Both the position numbers and the translations under genes were made by a program. Positions 28,579 through 43,265 of a DNA stretch of 64,000 nucleotides are shown here, piece by piece (positions within the stretch are counted from its first letter, which is position 1; the number at the start of each line of letters is the position of its first letter). Under the pieces are notes generated by a model, which was not told where the DNA came from, made no database searches, and was given only the letters and a program-made list of their open reading frames with translations. Origin of the DNA: Ramazzottius varieornatus (taxonomy: Eukaryota > Tardigrada > Eutardigrada > Parachela > Ramazzottiidae); contig BDGG01000004.1 of the NCBI GenBank assembly GCA_001949185.1, positions 1,544,278-1,608,277 on the forward strand. The letters are read 5' to 3'.

Positions 28579-31500
28579 GGATAATGAATCACGTGTCAAC
28601 ACTTCCTTGTTCGCGAAAACTGCGTCGTTATTCTGTCCTGATCGTCAAGCATGCTTCTGATGATTTGACAAGTTAGGTCGTAAAATGACTTGCAAAAGGC
28701 ATAACAGAATGCGGAAATGAGTAGAGGCCATTAAATGAACGAGGCTGATTTAAACCATCCTGGGAAACTAATGTGCCGGATGTCTGGGAAAGCACCTCGT
28801 TGCCTTCTGCTGATGGCAATCAAACACGAGAATTCTGTCATGTTTGTGGGTCTCCATAAAGACAGTTACTCCACGCCATACAAAAACGTGAAAATATGAC
28901 AGTCTAAAGGAATTATTTCTGACAAATAATGGAAGGCGTTCGTAGAGTCAACACTAAGCTTAGCATCGATCCGCACACGCATCAGCTCGATCCTCAGTTG
29001 TACACTCTCTTCCCACGACAAACCTGCTTTAATGACATCCGCCGATGCCAATGCTAAAGTTTCCCAACGAGGAGCAAAGTACCCCCATCTGCACAATCTT
29101 TGTTCCATCAACGTCCCATAATGCTCTCCTACGATCATAAACTTAAGTAACAAATGACAAACTTCCATCGTTGCAGAGACCTTCAAATTAATATTAATTT
29201 ACTCTCTACTGTTGGCATTTCTTGCTTCCCATATCAGTTTAGTCAACTGAACTCAGTAGATGATCGCAAAGATGTCGGACCGTGCAGACAGATTGACTAG
29301 TTTTTGTCGCAGTTCTCTCAGGCTCTTCGGAACGCCTTCTCTCAACTCACAAATTTATCAAAAAATCAAAAATTGTTCTACACGACTGTTCTCGAATATA
29401 CCTAAAAGAAAAAGCTGAAGCTAATGTCGAGCCATTAAGAGAAATAAAGAAAGATAAGGCATTCGATGAGTGGCTGAACGGTCTGTTGTCGGTTAGCACG
29501 AAAATCATGGGTTCTCAGCTAATTAGCTTTATCGATCGACTGGGCTAGAAGAATTTAAAGATACCATCCCAGTGCGCATGCAGTCGATAATAGGTTGGCT
29601 ATATCGATGCAGTAGAAAAGGCTTCCTTTTTGCAATCACTCGCGGAACACTTTGGTTCACATACCACAGCGTGTTTAACTGCACGCACCATTGACTTTCT
29701 GGAGTCCCTGTGTACTCTGTAGGCCTGCAGCTCGCTTTCCTCTCCAGTCTCAACGATATGTGCCCTTTACCATCAACAATATCGATCTTCTGTGGCGTCG
29801 AGTAATAATATTTGAAATATTACTCAATTTACTTCACACGATAGTTAACACCACTTTAAATCTTTCCAGTGTTTCCGCTTCTCATGACTGATAAATTTTG
29901 CGTATGTGTTGGACAGCTAGCTTCCTCATTCAAGGGCAATGCCGGGAAATGTACTCATGTGTATGCGCGTTTAAGAATAACCACTCTCTTTTCGATGGGT
30001 AGCCAAAGGAAGACATCAACATTATTTGAACTGGAATCGGAGCTAAGGCTCACTGATAAGCATATGGAAATACTCTAACGGAATATTACATAGCACAGGG
30101 TGTTTTCTGAGCGGAAAGCACACGACAGGAAAGTCAAAGTGGAAGGCTTCGCACTGCAAAGTTAATTAGCGCTAGTTAACCCGATACGAACCAAGTTCTT
30201 CCTGGCTGCAAAAAAGAGCTCAGTTACCGAAACGAGAATTTTAAATAGAATTCTGCCACACTTCAGTAACCTGTTTGACGAAACCAAGATCCTGCTCATT
30301 TGCAAAAAGGGAAAAAGCTTCACGCCCTAATTCTACTACTAGTACACCCACACTTTTGAACGCATAACAGTTCTGATCCCAATATCATTACAATTACACC
30401 TGCAAGGAATATTGATTTTTGCCTACCATTAATTCGGCGTTATGTTCGGTACGATTCCTTCAAGTATAGGAAAATGGAAACGGGAAAAAACGTTTTAAGG
30501 GCTTACCTTTAGTCAGTAGACATCTTTGCGTATTCCGCTATTTGCAATCACGCCCATCGACAGGGAGAAGCTGTGACAGAACCGCTGTTTCGTCCTTCTG
30601 GAAAGTCTGTTAAGCAAAGACAACGTCAGTGTTTTCCCGACCGGCTTATGGCTTTTTTCAGTGCGTCGCCCAACAAACAAACGTTGATACGCGTAACTGA
30701 AAATAGCGAGTATATCGTGATTCTTCCACGTCTCGAGCACCTGAGCAATAAAAGACCGCACTTGGGAGGCAGCTCGTTCCAAAACGGCGCATTAAGATTC
30801 GCAGTAATTTGGAAGAAGCGAGCGAGCTCGTCCACCGAGCATGCAGTATACGTACCATAAGAGCAATAGCTGTCAAGCAATGAGAATATCGATTCGTCTG
30901 CTCTAAAGCTTATTGGGCTGTCTGTTTGATTCCCATCATCCCTTTTGGCAAACAGCAGAGCTGATGCACATCACGCCATCACTTGCAATGGCGGAGGTCC
31001 CACCCGTTACACGTGCCACACACTCCTCTATTTAACATATTGTGGTCCATCCAAGATCAGTCCAGCATTCCGGGCGACAATGTCACGGAAATGTACGTCT
31101 CAAGTTCCATATTCGTATATGTTACCCTAGACGAGTCCAATGGATAAAATGCCCATATGGCCTGGGTCTCTCCTGTGGGTACTCCAGAGTATCCTGTAAT
31201 TGCGTGGCTCATACCAACCCCATATGCCCGAAGGCCATGGCTCCTCGTTACATAGCTCCATCAGCCAGTCACAATATTGTTCCTGCGAACTCGGTTAAAT
31301 ACCTGGATTATTAAGGGACTTCGAGGATCAGACGCAGAACATTCATCTTCGAGTCGGGAAAGTGAAGATTGAAGCTAGACTGGTTTCCATTCAGCTGTAC
31401 TCACAAGTCACAAATGCGACAGCAACATGACCCGGATGCTGGCTCAACTTCTTACCTGTAGCTATATCCTAATTCCTTTGCTTCCAACCGTCGGAGGATA

Positions 31501-32020
31501 CCGCCAGTCCCCAGGGTGTGATTTCGAGAACTGGGAATCGAGCATGACGGATCACTTCACAGATCATAGTCGAAATCTAGGACAGCACGAGCAGCGCACG
31601 TTTCGGAGGTAGTGGGATCTCCGCTCCTTAGAACAGCCTCTTATGAAGCGACCATGTACATTCTTAGCAGGGGAGTTATCTCGTCGGTACTTTCATGAGC
31701 AAAAGATCGGACGTCGGATGACAGCCAGAACGGCGCGTACCGGGGGGATTCTTTACGCGGACCCGGACCAATCTCGTCCCACTTCATTGGCACTTTAAAG
31801 TACAAATCGAGGTTGGTTGATTAGTCGAAAAACCGAAAAAGTCTGGTGGGGAATTTTCGCAATATCATCAGTGTACTTATCTGTTGTGGTTTGATTAGTT
31901 GATGGTCGTCATCGAGTGACAGGATGATTGGTCGTGAATCTTGATCTCAGATACCGGAATCATTTGAAGATTTTTTTCTGTTGGCTCCTGAGTCTTGAAT
32001 GCTGCTCATCTAGTACCGAA
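28579..32020. other. Intergenic region, WS/DGAT 5' / UFSP 5'
   Basis: About 3.4 kb between divergent genes with no conserved exon. A 106-codon minus-strand ORF at 28866-29186 has protein-like composition but no known domain or splice sites. The overlapping ORFs on both strands at 30513-30880 look like chance. Confidence 0.4.
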
Positions 32021-33026
32021 ATGAATTCCCACGCGAATGGTCTTCTCAAGAATGTTCATCAGCTTCTAGAGCCACTCGACGAAGCCATAGATGTGCACAC
32101 CGTCAAAGGAGACTACTCCTACTACCACTACGGCTGTGACGAGATGGATGACTTCGGCTGGGGATGTGGTTTTGGCGTTTTGCAGACAATATGCTCCTGG
32201 ATTGATCCCGCGGAACCCCCTGTCTCGATCACCGACATGATTACTGCCTTAGACGATATCGCAGACCCATCTTGAAATCCGGAAAGATCGACAAGACCTT
32301 GGATTGGCGCTTACGAAGCCTTTCTCGTCATCGACACGTTGTACGATGTGCGTTACTTCCTTACTAAAATACTGGGTTTGTGCTTCTCTCAAGTTTTGCT
32401 CCGGTGACTAACATGCTTTTGATCTGGCAGGTGGTTTGCCGCATCGTTCATCTCCCTCATCTGTCTTCTTTCGCGCAAGAAATCGGCTTACTGCAGCGGC
32501 ATTTCGATGCTTGTGGATCGCCGGTATTTCTTGGTTAGCACAGCAATCATTCGCACTATATTTTGCATAGCAGGTTTCTCTTGTCGGCCTGATGACTGAG
32601 TATGATTCTCAATATTTCGTTGCTCTGAAAATATCTGTTTTCTTTCTTGCTTCCCAGGCAGAAATCAAGATTGCTACGGAAAATGTGTCCTTGGAACATA
32701 CACTATTGCCGGACGCCATCACATTCTTGTTCTGGTGCGTTCTTCTGATACAGTATATCTAATTCTGAGTGGTGGCATCTCAGATGGCAGCACATGTAGC
32801 CAGCACTGACGCTCAATAACGACGGAAAAGAAACGGTTTTATTTTCTTTCAGGACCCTCACTTCCATGGAAAACTGAGTAATCCGTCAGCGCCTGTGGTT
32901 TCCCCGTTCTTGAAGTGGACTCCCATCGATAGTCTTCAACAAGACTCGTTTTACAACATCCTTGTGCCATTATGTCACGGCAAACTAAATTCGCGCTTCA
33001 AGAAGAACCTCGTACCATGTGTATAG
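32021..33026 (+). CDS. UFSP1: UFSP1-like Ufm1-specific cysteine protease, with an in-frame TGA
   Basis: Family C78 protease that matures UFM1 and removes it from targets. Four exons join in phase: 32021-32347, 32431-32533, 32658-32734 and 32853-33026, about 226 residues, close to UFSP1 and lacking the long UFSP2 N-terminus. The active-site block DDFGWGC places the catalytic Cys at 49; [23 protein letters not shown] (Asp170, His172) and SFYNILVP follow. The order and spacing match the family. Codon 85 (32273-32275) is TGA, between ALDDIADPS and [11 protein letters not shown], although the same frame reads on into conserved sequence and all later splice sites are intact. The usual AYRS after the active-site GC reads GFGV. 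It may be a recent pseudogene, an assembly error, readthrough or an unseen intron. Confidence 0.78.
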
Positions 33027-36000
33027 GTAAGGTTTGTTTGTTCAGCATGCTTATTTGTGATTGTTCTCCGAACGAATGCCACTGAAAGATCAGGGAACCT
33101 AACCCTTGTCGGGGACATTATTATCTGCGAGCAGAATGTGCGTTGTTGGTACATGTTATCATACGGACTATGCTGGCAAGTGAGCAGGAGAGTTAGGCTG
33201 GGATCGGTGAGAAACTTACAACCACCGGTTCTTGAGTGGTTTCTTGTCGTTGCAGCTGTTTAGGCATGTCAGCAGGGAAACCGATATCCTATATCGTCCT
33301 CGGTGCTATTTACAGAAGAGCCAGATGTTGAGTTAGAAGTCTTCCGATTTTCATTACTGGCTCGGCTCATATTCCTTTTCACGTACCATTAACCGCGGTG
33401 ACGTCGTGGCCGGAAGAAAAAGCTCTCTTTGTGGACGAGGAGCAGAAGAGGGGTAGCTTCAAGCTTCGTTTGGTTTTGTGGAGCCCAAGATATTCCTTCG
33501 TTCGGGAGGAGACAAAAATGAAATTATGCAAATATGGGAGTGCGTACCACATGAGGCACAATTACTCGAGCTTTCTCTTTTTTGAGGTCCCAATCAGCAT
33601 GAATAAATTTCTTCGACCGGAACATTAGCATCATTCAGGGGCCCAAACTGCGGAACATTGTGAGCGATCGAGAGTGCTTGATGGACTGTTTTTTGACTCG
33701 TAGGTCTTCGTTGAGGCGTGACAGATTGGATTTGTGGATCGGAAAGGCGTAATCGTATGCTAATCGCACGAAAAGTTCGGGATACGTACTGGTAGATAGG
33801 AGGATGTGCTGTAATCAGCCGGAAGTGATGCAGTACGACTGAACTTGACTCTGTCTTCCGATTCGCGAGCCGATATGGGGATACGGACCCTTAACTGATG
33901 TGGTGACGAGCTAAGAGTAGATGGTATTCCGTACTCGCGGGCTGTGTCTGCCAGCGGCATGGTGTCTCTTTCCTCAGGACAGAGAGCTTTGATCCGCTGT
34001 CATGTACGCGGTGAAACGTCTTGGTGAAGACCTTTGGTGTCGCAGATGGTACTGTTTGACGCTGTCGCAGGACGGAGGAGAAGGATAACTGCCGCTGATT
34101 TCCCAATAGATGTCTGCCCACTGACAAGCCGAAGCTTGATCGATCCGGGTTCATAAGATTCCGGATAAACTGCCTTCATTATTTTTGAGTGATGAGTCTG
34201 CTTGTCCTTCTTCTTAGCACTTCCTGTCCTTTACATTTGACTCAGCTCTAGAATCTACGTCCTAGGTATACACGCTTCTGGGACGGTCTGGATCTGCTTG
34301 TACTGAGTTCTCTTGCTTCATCATCAAAGCCTCTCAACCGCAAATCAACCAAGGAGGTTTTTCCGCGTTGTCCTCCGAAGTGAGCAATTTATTCATCGAA
34401 GGAGATGATCTTGATAATCATATGACTGTTACTGTATAACGAGAGCCAGTGTGATATTGGGCGACGATTTCCACCTGCGCGCTAAAATTGTAAGTCCGCT
34501 CTTGCCCTCGCGTGGTAATGTCATTATTATTACCAGTATTTATTGCTCAGGTTGGTTTGGCTTTACGCTTGAAGCTGATGAGATAGCATGCGATTTATAT
34601 TCAGCATATTCAGTGCATTTTCTTGAATTTTTGTGATATAACTTTTGAAGTGGAAAAGGAGGCGCAAAGCATGGGTCTTTGATGACGCGCTCGAGGTTTC
34701 TGTTATTCCCGACGGAGCATGCTTCGAGCAAATATCTCAAAGTAATGATATTGACAAACACTAATGGTTAGCTAAGTAGATGCCGGCAACTTGATCTATT
34801 AGGGCGTCAACGCTGAGGTATTTGCGGCTCGCCAGTTCTTCGCGTCAAATTTTCGATCAAGAGAGAATGACGGCTAGTTATGGCCCGAGGCTTACAGGCG
34901 CGTCCACGAACCGAAGAGCCTGAAGGGTCTTCCTTTTTCGAAGACTTGGTGTGATTTTACAAGCCCGAGGCTCAGATTTCTGTTCGTGGATCGAGCCGTC
35001 TTTTTGTGGAAACCCAAGCAGAACCTCCCGGTAACAGTGGAGAACCCTGTTTTGCGCATACCCCACGTTCAACCAGATAACATTGCATAGAAGGACTATA
35101 ACGGAGCCGTTAATTTTATGGCTTTTACTTTTAGTACGCTTGACAGTGAATGATAACCTATATATCGAACATGGTTTGTATCATACACTTGGTCATGAAA
35201 TGGGCATTGCGGCCACCAATGAAAAAACAATTGAGACCACGTGGTACGGAATGCGGCCTCACGCCGGGCATTGCACGTGAGCATTATGTTTGCATTGTGA
35301 TGTAATCGCAAAGCCAAAGGAGCATGTGAAAAGTGAAAGCAGAATGAATTTTATGAAAGCAACGATTATTTTGATGATCCATCTTGATTTTCATCAAGTT
35401 CCATTCTTTAGAGTACTACCCAGGCGATATCAAGTTGACCATTAATATTTATGTCTTTATACTGTTCGGCCGTCTATGTATGAATATCGAGTTAAACTAA
35501 CACTCAGAGTGTGGAATCTGGAAATTGGAGCAGGTTGCGTGATCTGTTATGTTTGGCGTTTGTGCTACGGCATCATAGTTCACAGCCTATTACATTCGCG
35601 GAATACCACCGATTGATCGTCTCGCGTGCTACAAAGGTAGGTCTGTCTTTCGATTAGAATCTCTGAGATATTTTGTTAATCAACGCTACGGACAGATTCA
35701 ATAACCTGAGTAATTTTTAGGCTAATCCACAGCTTCGCGTTGATAGTTTACGGCTCAACCGGAAGTGAGGACGTTAAAGTGTAGTCGGGGGAGCTTTTTT
35801 TATGGTCGGACGTATCCCGCATGACAGCGGACAAGACGTACAGGGGAAGACGGCAGTTGGGCAAACATAACGTGGTGTTTTGGGTTGAGGGAGAAGGAGG
35901 CTCGCTCGGGTCGATGTTGTCTTGTTGATCCAAATTCCAGCGGACGTATGCAAGCGAAGATCGAGTTCATGTAAAAGTTTTCCTATCCTCTTCCCCCTGT

Positions 36001-36487
36001 TCACTTCTATAATTTGTAAGGCAAATCGACTGTTTGCCAAGCTCGTCCAGCCGATCAATCACTATCGTTTATGCGGAAAAAGAATTGCCCAGTTTCTTCG
36101 TTATAGTATGGTCCCTTATATCACAGTGACGCTTGTCTTGTTGGACAAAGTCTTTCCTCTTCAGCAATTCTTCCCTTGTTGCATCATGTGTTTTTACGGC
36201 TGCATGTGGTGTGTTTGATATCGCAGTACCATCACTGGAAAATTTCAATCGTAGGAGAGATAAATAAATTTGCGGTATTTCAATCGGTTTATTTTCTCTG
36301 TTTGCAGTTCACAATGCCGATGAAGACGTCTTTCATGCTCCCATTTTGGTCGGTAGGAAGCTGAGAATGGTGTGATTTGTCAGCGGAGAAAACTCGGCGA
36401 AAAGGGACGGTCGTTCGAACGTGTTAACCGATTTGTCGGTGTATTTGTTAATTTTTGTTTGACACATCGACGTTATCACCAGCAAAG
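33027..36487. other. Intergenic region, UFSP 3' / FLVCR 5'
   Basis: About 3.4 kb with no conserved exon. ORFs such as 33891-34154 (minus) show no domain. The transporter's 5' UTR probably occupies the right end, where an AG lies 5 bases before its ATG. Confidence 0.4.
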
Positions 36488-39479
36488 ATGGTTCTTGACG
36501 TCGGCGGCGACTCAGCGGCCAAAGTCCCGCTGCACTCTGCCTCATCGACAAATCGGATAAAGATAATTAGCAACATAAACGACGACGAACATGGCCCCAC
36601 TTCCCACAGCATCTCTTCCTACCAGAATAATCGGGCAGCCGACGGGGAAAACGGCCAGATCGATCACACTGAAATGGTGCCTTTGCGGAAGCCGGACAAT
36701 GTCTCACCTACCGAATCTGAACGCAAGGCCTCCAGAGCTGATTCGCGTATCTATGGTATTTCGAGGATCTTTGACAGTTTCAGTCGTTTCATACACAAAG
36801 GCATCAATAATGACAGACCTGATACCATCCAAGAGATGGACGAAACGGCGCCGCTGTACAAAACAACGCCGCGACGATGGATAGTTCTCTTCGTCTTTGC
36901 CTTATACTCCATGAGCAATGCTTTTCAGTGGATTTCCTACTCCATCATAACGGACAAGATCGTCTTCTTTTACGATGTTTCAGCCGGCGTCGTCGACTGG
37001 CTTTCCATGATCTACATGCTAACGTAAGACCGCTAATCTTTTCTACAACTGGCCACTCACCTGCATACACGTATGCTATAACTTACCACGGGTGGCAGTG
37101 CGCATGTACCTGAATGTGTCTTAGTTTCGTGCACCTGCATACTGGTGGGCCGTAGAGAATAACCAACCCGATGTATGCAGGCTGAAAAAAGTGGCTGTAT
37201 CCGATCTGGTGACCTCTCAGTTTGCTTTTATGGTCCTTGCGACTGTTGAGAGATAGGGTTTTGTCTGTTCCAGGTATATTCCTTTAGTTTTTCCCGCGAC
37301 ATGGCTGCTAGACAAGAAAGGCCTGCGGATTGTAGCGCTGATTGGCTCCTTTGGGAATTTCATCGGTAGTGCCATCAAGTGCTTCAGTCCTTATCGGGAT
37401 CAATTTGCCGTTACATTCGTCGGACAAACCATCTCGGCCATCTCGCAGATATTCATACTAGGTGGGTTACGATTTATTTGTTATGACTTTATCAAATTTC
37501 TCTTCTCTTTATATTTTCTGGTATGTATTTAGGCGACTTCCGCCACCTGCTATGCTGAGTATTTGTTGTAGGACTTCCGGCGCGCCTTGCGGCCGTGTGG
37601 TTTGGCTCTTCGGAAGTGGCAGTGGCAACGGCCATCGGCGTCTTTGGAAACCAGGTATGCTCCGAATGTAAACATCCGCGCCACTCACTTTAGGTTCTCT
37701 GGAATGATATCGAATGTCCCCGAGAGGATTTTTTTATTGATTTTTGCCCCGGTTTTTTTTGAAACTTTGGTTTCCGAGTAGCACAAAAACTTCTATCACA
37801 ACTTCCTCGTAAACATATTCCTGTGTTTATCGGGCTCGTTTCTGCATGTTGTCGTATTGTTCGGCGCTCTTGAAATGGAAGCTCCTAAGGGAATTTATCG
37901 ATCACCATCCTTCGCGTTTTTCCAGTTGGGTGTCGCGCTTGGCTTTTTACTTCCACCTATCCTTGTTCCCACTGTGAACGCCAACGACTCGGCAACAGGG
38001 ACGATAATCAGCAACGACACAATAAAAGATCTCTATGGACAGAATCTCGCGACAATGTTTTATGGATCAACTGCCATCAATGGCTTCCTTTTCCTCATCG
38101 TATTATTCAGTGAGTGACGTCTTGTTATTTCTCGAGTGTCGACTGTTAATGTATAATCCGCCCATTCTTTTCAATCACCCACTTGGGAATACAAAGCTCG
38201 CTCTATCATAGTTTTTCCGGTATATCTTCTACACTGTATAACGTCTATTTTCATACAGGCATTAGTAATTTTTCTTATCTGGTATTCCTTTTTACAGTTT
38301 TCCAAGATGCTCCTCGATATCCACCCAGTCCGGCCCAAGCTGCGGTCTTGGCGGAAGCGGCCAACACGACGTACTTCAACTGGATAGTGGCCCTGGTCAA
38401 GAACCGTAATTTCTGGATGCTACTGCTGAGCTACGGCATCAACGTTGGTGCTTTCTACGCCATCAGCACACTGCTCAATCAGTGCATTCTGCACTTCTTT
38501 CCAGTAAGTTGTCCGATATCGCAGAAGATGATGGATCAGGTTCGTTTGGGCAGATCTATTAATGGAATAATCGATCGGGACGACAGTTGCTTTGTGTCAA
38601 GTTTGCAAAGGCTGTCTAAATTCAGAGACATCATCAATGGTTGCCTCAGACGTCAGTCACAGACTGATTCTTCCGGTTATCTAACCGACCTTCGTTCTCT
38701 GTTTGCAGACGGAACACGAGAACGTCGGCCGTATCGGTCTCACCATTGTTCTAGCTGGACTCGTGGGATCGTTCGTCGGCGGGCTATGGTTATCGTGGAG
38801 TGGCAACTACAAGTAGGTTCCTTCCAAGTTGGACGTTTATAGCCTTCCAGCTGTCAAAGATGTTCGACCCAGACCGATATGGTGAAATTTATCTTTGCAG
38901 AACGACGACGTTCGTTATTTACTTGTTATCCTTTTTGAGCATGATTGCGTTCACGGCAACGTTGAATCTGGGTCAGTTATGGCTGGTGTTCGTTATCGCT
39001 GGACTGTTAGGGTACGCTAAGAAACCTAATCTGGTTCGATGTGAAAGTACTTGATCGATAATAGTGTTCGCTGTGGTTAATAGGTTTTTCATGACGGGAT
39101 ATCTTCCGGTTGGTTTCGAGTTTGCCGCCGAGATCACATACCCGGCGCCCGAAGGCACTTCCTCGGGCCTCTTAAATTGCAGTGCTCAAATTTTCGGGTT
39201 TATTTTAACGGCGACTATGGGTGCTGTCTTGGAGAGATGGGATCCCATTACGGCTAATGGAGCCATTGCAGCCATATTATTTTTTGGCACGGTGATGACG
39301 TGTAAGTGGTCCGAATTAGCTCTGTTCTGTTGTCGAAGAACTTGTCACGTTAGCATTTCGGCTTTGCAGTTTTCATCAAGTCTGATCTTCGGCGGACAAC
39401 TGTCACTAATTCGATAAATGCCAACAGCGGCCAGCCTCTCCCAACCATCCATGTGGAGAATGTACAGATACATCAGTGA
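36488..39479 (+). CDS. FLVCR: FLVCR-family major facilitator transporter
   Basis: Plasma-membrane MFS transporter; vertebrate FLVCR1/2 move heme and choline/ethanolamine. Nine exons join in phase: 36488-37023, 37274-37461, 37572-37654, 37926-38109, 38298-38503, 38709-38812, 38901-39011, 39084-39301 and 39370-39479, giving 579 residues (human FLVCR1 555). A hydrophilic N-terminus of about 130 residues precedes RRWIVLFVFALYSMSNAFQW, the FLVCR hallmark. GLPARLAAVWFGSSEV, LGFLLPPILVP, RYPPSPAQAA, AFYAISTLLNQ, GFFMTGYLPVGFEFAAEITY and IKSDLRR follow in family order. Twelve membrane helices are plausible. Substrate cannot be told from sequence. Convergent with KDSR; the stops are 577 bases apart. 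Confidence 0.92.
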
Positions 39480-40056
39480 GGTAACCCAGCTCATGGAAGA
39501 CGACATCTCTGACGCACGCACCGACGGACAGGGTTCTCCGCCGAGAGGTCTTCATGGCAACGAATCTTTTTAAAGTTTTAGAATCTGAATTCTTGGCATC
39601 ATCATTTTGATTTTGCCTGTACATGACGGGGTATGAACTGCTCTGATGCAATAGAGACAGTCTTTATGCTCTCTAGTCCCCTTCATGACAATTGTTCCTT
39701 TTCCCGGTTCCTAAATAGACAGATTTACCCGTGTTGTTTTTAGCTGTTACTGTTTTTGTTGGAAAAGTATTTTGCTTGAAACTATATTAACCTAGGCCTG
39801 TCCGGTCTAAGAATAGCTGGGTCTAGGTCATGTTTCTCAAAGGTCCAGAAACCTAAGCCATCATGGAACAGATGATAAACAATTTACATTAGATAGGCGT
39901 TCGACATTTGGCAGTGGTTTTATCTTGCGAGGGCTTCGCCGCAGAACGTTTATTCTTAGGTATTTCCACAAAGTACAGTAGAACGAGATTTCGGCATTAG
40001 GCGGAAGAGGACAAAGAAAACGCTATAAAAAATGGAATATCATTTCCGTCCGAATG
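39480..40056. other. Convergent space, FLVCR 3' / KDSR 3'
   Basis: About 580 bases of presumed 3' UTRs; no coding signal. Confidence 0.45.
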
Positions 40057-41119
40057 CTACTTACGCCCATCAGTTCCCTTTGAGTCGGCTGTTAAGACTC
40101 CTCGACGAACAACGCAATCAAAATACCGTCGATACGCTAGACCAACGCACCTCAGAATGCCCATTAAAAAAAACTGCTGGACAGGTTCCATCATAGAAAT
40201 CACGGGAGACATGCCCGAATTTATACAGCCCAGCATAAAGCCATCAATACCGATATACGACATGAACTTTCCGCTTTGGGTATCATCTAACAGAATCCGA
40301 GCAACGTGTTCTGCAGTGTAAAGTCCCGCTGTCTGAGAGATGGTCCTGGTAATTTCGGGCTTGTTTTTTTCTTCCTCTTTGAAGCCCGGAGTGTCCGTAT
40401 CGGGTGGGTGGATCAGCGTTATGGGAATATTGAAAGGCTTCAGCTCCATCTCTAGCGCTTCTGCCAGACCTCGTAAGGCGAACTTGGCTGCGGAGTATGC
40501 CGTGAAGCCATACAGTCCAACTTGTCCAGCTTGAGATGACACGAAGACCATCCGGCCACTCTTCCTTGCTTTCATCTGAGGAACCAGAGCCTTCGTCGCG
40601 TAAACCGATCCAAAGTAGTTGACATCCATAAGACGATGGAACTCATCAATAGGCGTATCCTCGAATGCAGCACTGCTCGAAGTACCTGTGAGAGTCAACC
40701 AGCTGGGCTAGTTTCCGCATAACTCCAGTAACATACTCTCATACCTTACCTGCACAGTTGACCAACACGTCCACCGGTCCATTTTGTTCCACAGCCTCTT
40801 GCATGGCTGAAGTTACTGCAGCTTCGTCGGTCACATCCATTGCAATGCCCCACACTTTCTGGCTGCTAAAGCGGTGGTCGATGCTGCCGATGGCTTGCAC
40901 GGCTTCCTGCAGTTGTAGTTTCTTCCTTGCCATGATCGTAACTTTTGCTCCTCGGTTAAAAGCTTCCCTGGCCACGGCGAAACCGATTCCGTAGGATCCA
41001 CCGGTGATGACTACATGCATACCCATCAAGTTCATTTGCTTCGGTGCCAGCAACGGCGATATCATGTAGAGAGCAAACAGGAACACCACCAAGAACGCAA
41101 TCGCGATCGTCACTTCCAT
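40057..41119 (-). CDS. KDSR: 3-ketodihydrosphingosine reductase (KDSR)
   Basis: ER short-chain dehydrogenase that reduces 3-ketodihydrosphingosine to dihydrosphingosine, the second step of de novo sphingolipid synthesis. Two exons, 40750-41119 and 40057-40685, give 332 residues, identical in length to the human enzyme. An N-terminal membrane anchor (IAIAFLVVFLFALYMISPL) precedes the NADPH loop TGGSYGIG, VDVLVNCAG, the catalytic serine region VFVSSQAGQ and YSAAK (Y-x3-K), then PPDTDTPGF. A hydrophobic C-terminal stretch (residues about 265-310) matches the family's second membrane region. The start at 41119 follows a pyrimidine-rich TTTGTCTCTAG by one base. Confidence 0.95.
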
Positions 41120-42137
41120 TCTAGAGACAAAGTGAAGGGATTCTTCCTGGACAATGCCCAGAACTGAAAAAAATGGGCTGGTAATCGTTGATGATCAGCT
41201 AAATACTGTTCATGTCGTTAAAGGCAGCGGTGGACGGGTGATTTATTTAGTGAATTACGCTAACCACGGAACGGCTCACACCCTCAAGCGCAGCCCAACC
41301 TTGAAACGGCAATCGGTCGATCAATATCTCATATGAAAAATACTGTTCCGAATGCCGTTCGAGCACCATGTCTCTTGTTCACTAGAGGTAGAATTCGCGC
41401 ACTGATGATAAGATTGCCCGTTTCACTGGTTCTTGACAGGTCGTAGGTGGCGGTTCCGTGATATTCGATATCAGGCTGAATAAATCACCCGTCCACCGCT
41501 GGCTGAAGGGCCCCAATCAACTTCCGGTATCAATCAAGAAACCGACTGCTCTTAGTGACATATGACATGACAATTGCGTTCGTTTGTCGGTGATGTCATA
41601 TCATCCGGCGAACCTTACAACCGCCACAGTCGCGGTTTCGGGAACTCTAATGGCCGGCCATCTTTTCAATCTGTTGACGTCGAATTCGTCGAATTCGACC
41701 TTCGAACGACAGGTCTCGCGGTTTGGACTTACTTCCTTTATCAAATAACTCTCACAGAGATGCTTTTCCGGTGAAGAAACACAGACGATCGCCTGTGAGT
41801 TCAAATGACGTCTCCGTGAGCGAATTCGTTGGTTTTGAAACACATCTGAAAAAAGTGACTCTTTTCGAGTGATCTTGGAGCAGGCGGAACATAAAAGGTC
41901 CTGCAGGTTTCTTGTTGGGATTTCAGATTCAAATCGAGTTATCCGGATGTCAACGCGGGTTTTCGAAAGCATGCTTACAATGTCCAAGCAAAACACATAG
42001 ACAGACAGAGTAAATCAGAAACTCAAAATATGATCTCAGGGAAAACGGATACTATTTTCAGTGAACTAAAACAATGCCGACTCGCAGTTCAACGTACCTA
42101 GCCTAGCTCTGAACTACAGAAAGGGGTTTGTTATTGG
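41120..42137. other. Space between RNF113A 3' and KDSR 5'
   Basis: About 1 kb. It contains a 277-base foldback element (listed separately). A 131-codon minus-strand ORF at 41601-41996 has no domain and is not called. Confidence 0.45.
41225..41501. repeat. Imperfect inverted repeat (foldback element), 90-base arms
   Basis: Arms at 41225-41314 and 41412-41501 are reverse-complementary, separated by a 97-base loop. The outer 23 bases are exact (41225-41247 with 41479-41501). Inner matches include CACGGAAC and GAAACGG-CAATC with their complements at the expected mirrored positions. It could be a MITE-like remnant or a hairpin RNA source; neither is shown. Confidence 0.85.

Positions 42138-43265
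<1,128 letters not shown>

Noticed and set aside
28866-29186. 106-codon minus-strand ORF
   Set aside because: Protein-like composition, but no homology, no splice sites and no neighbour; not enough to call.
32273-32275. Selenocysteine at the UFSP TGA
   Set aside because: The family is not known to contain Sec and the position is not catalytic; no SECIS-like element was recognised downstream.
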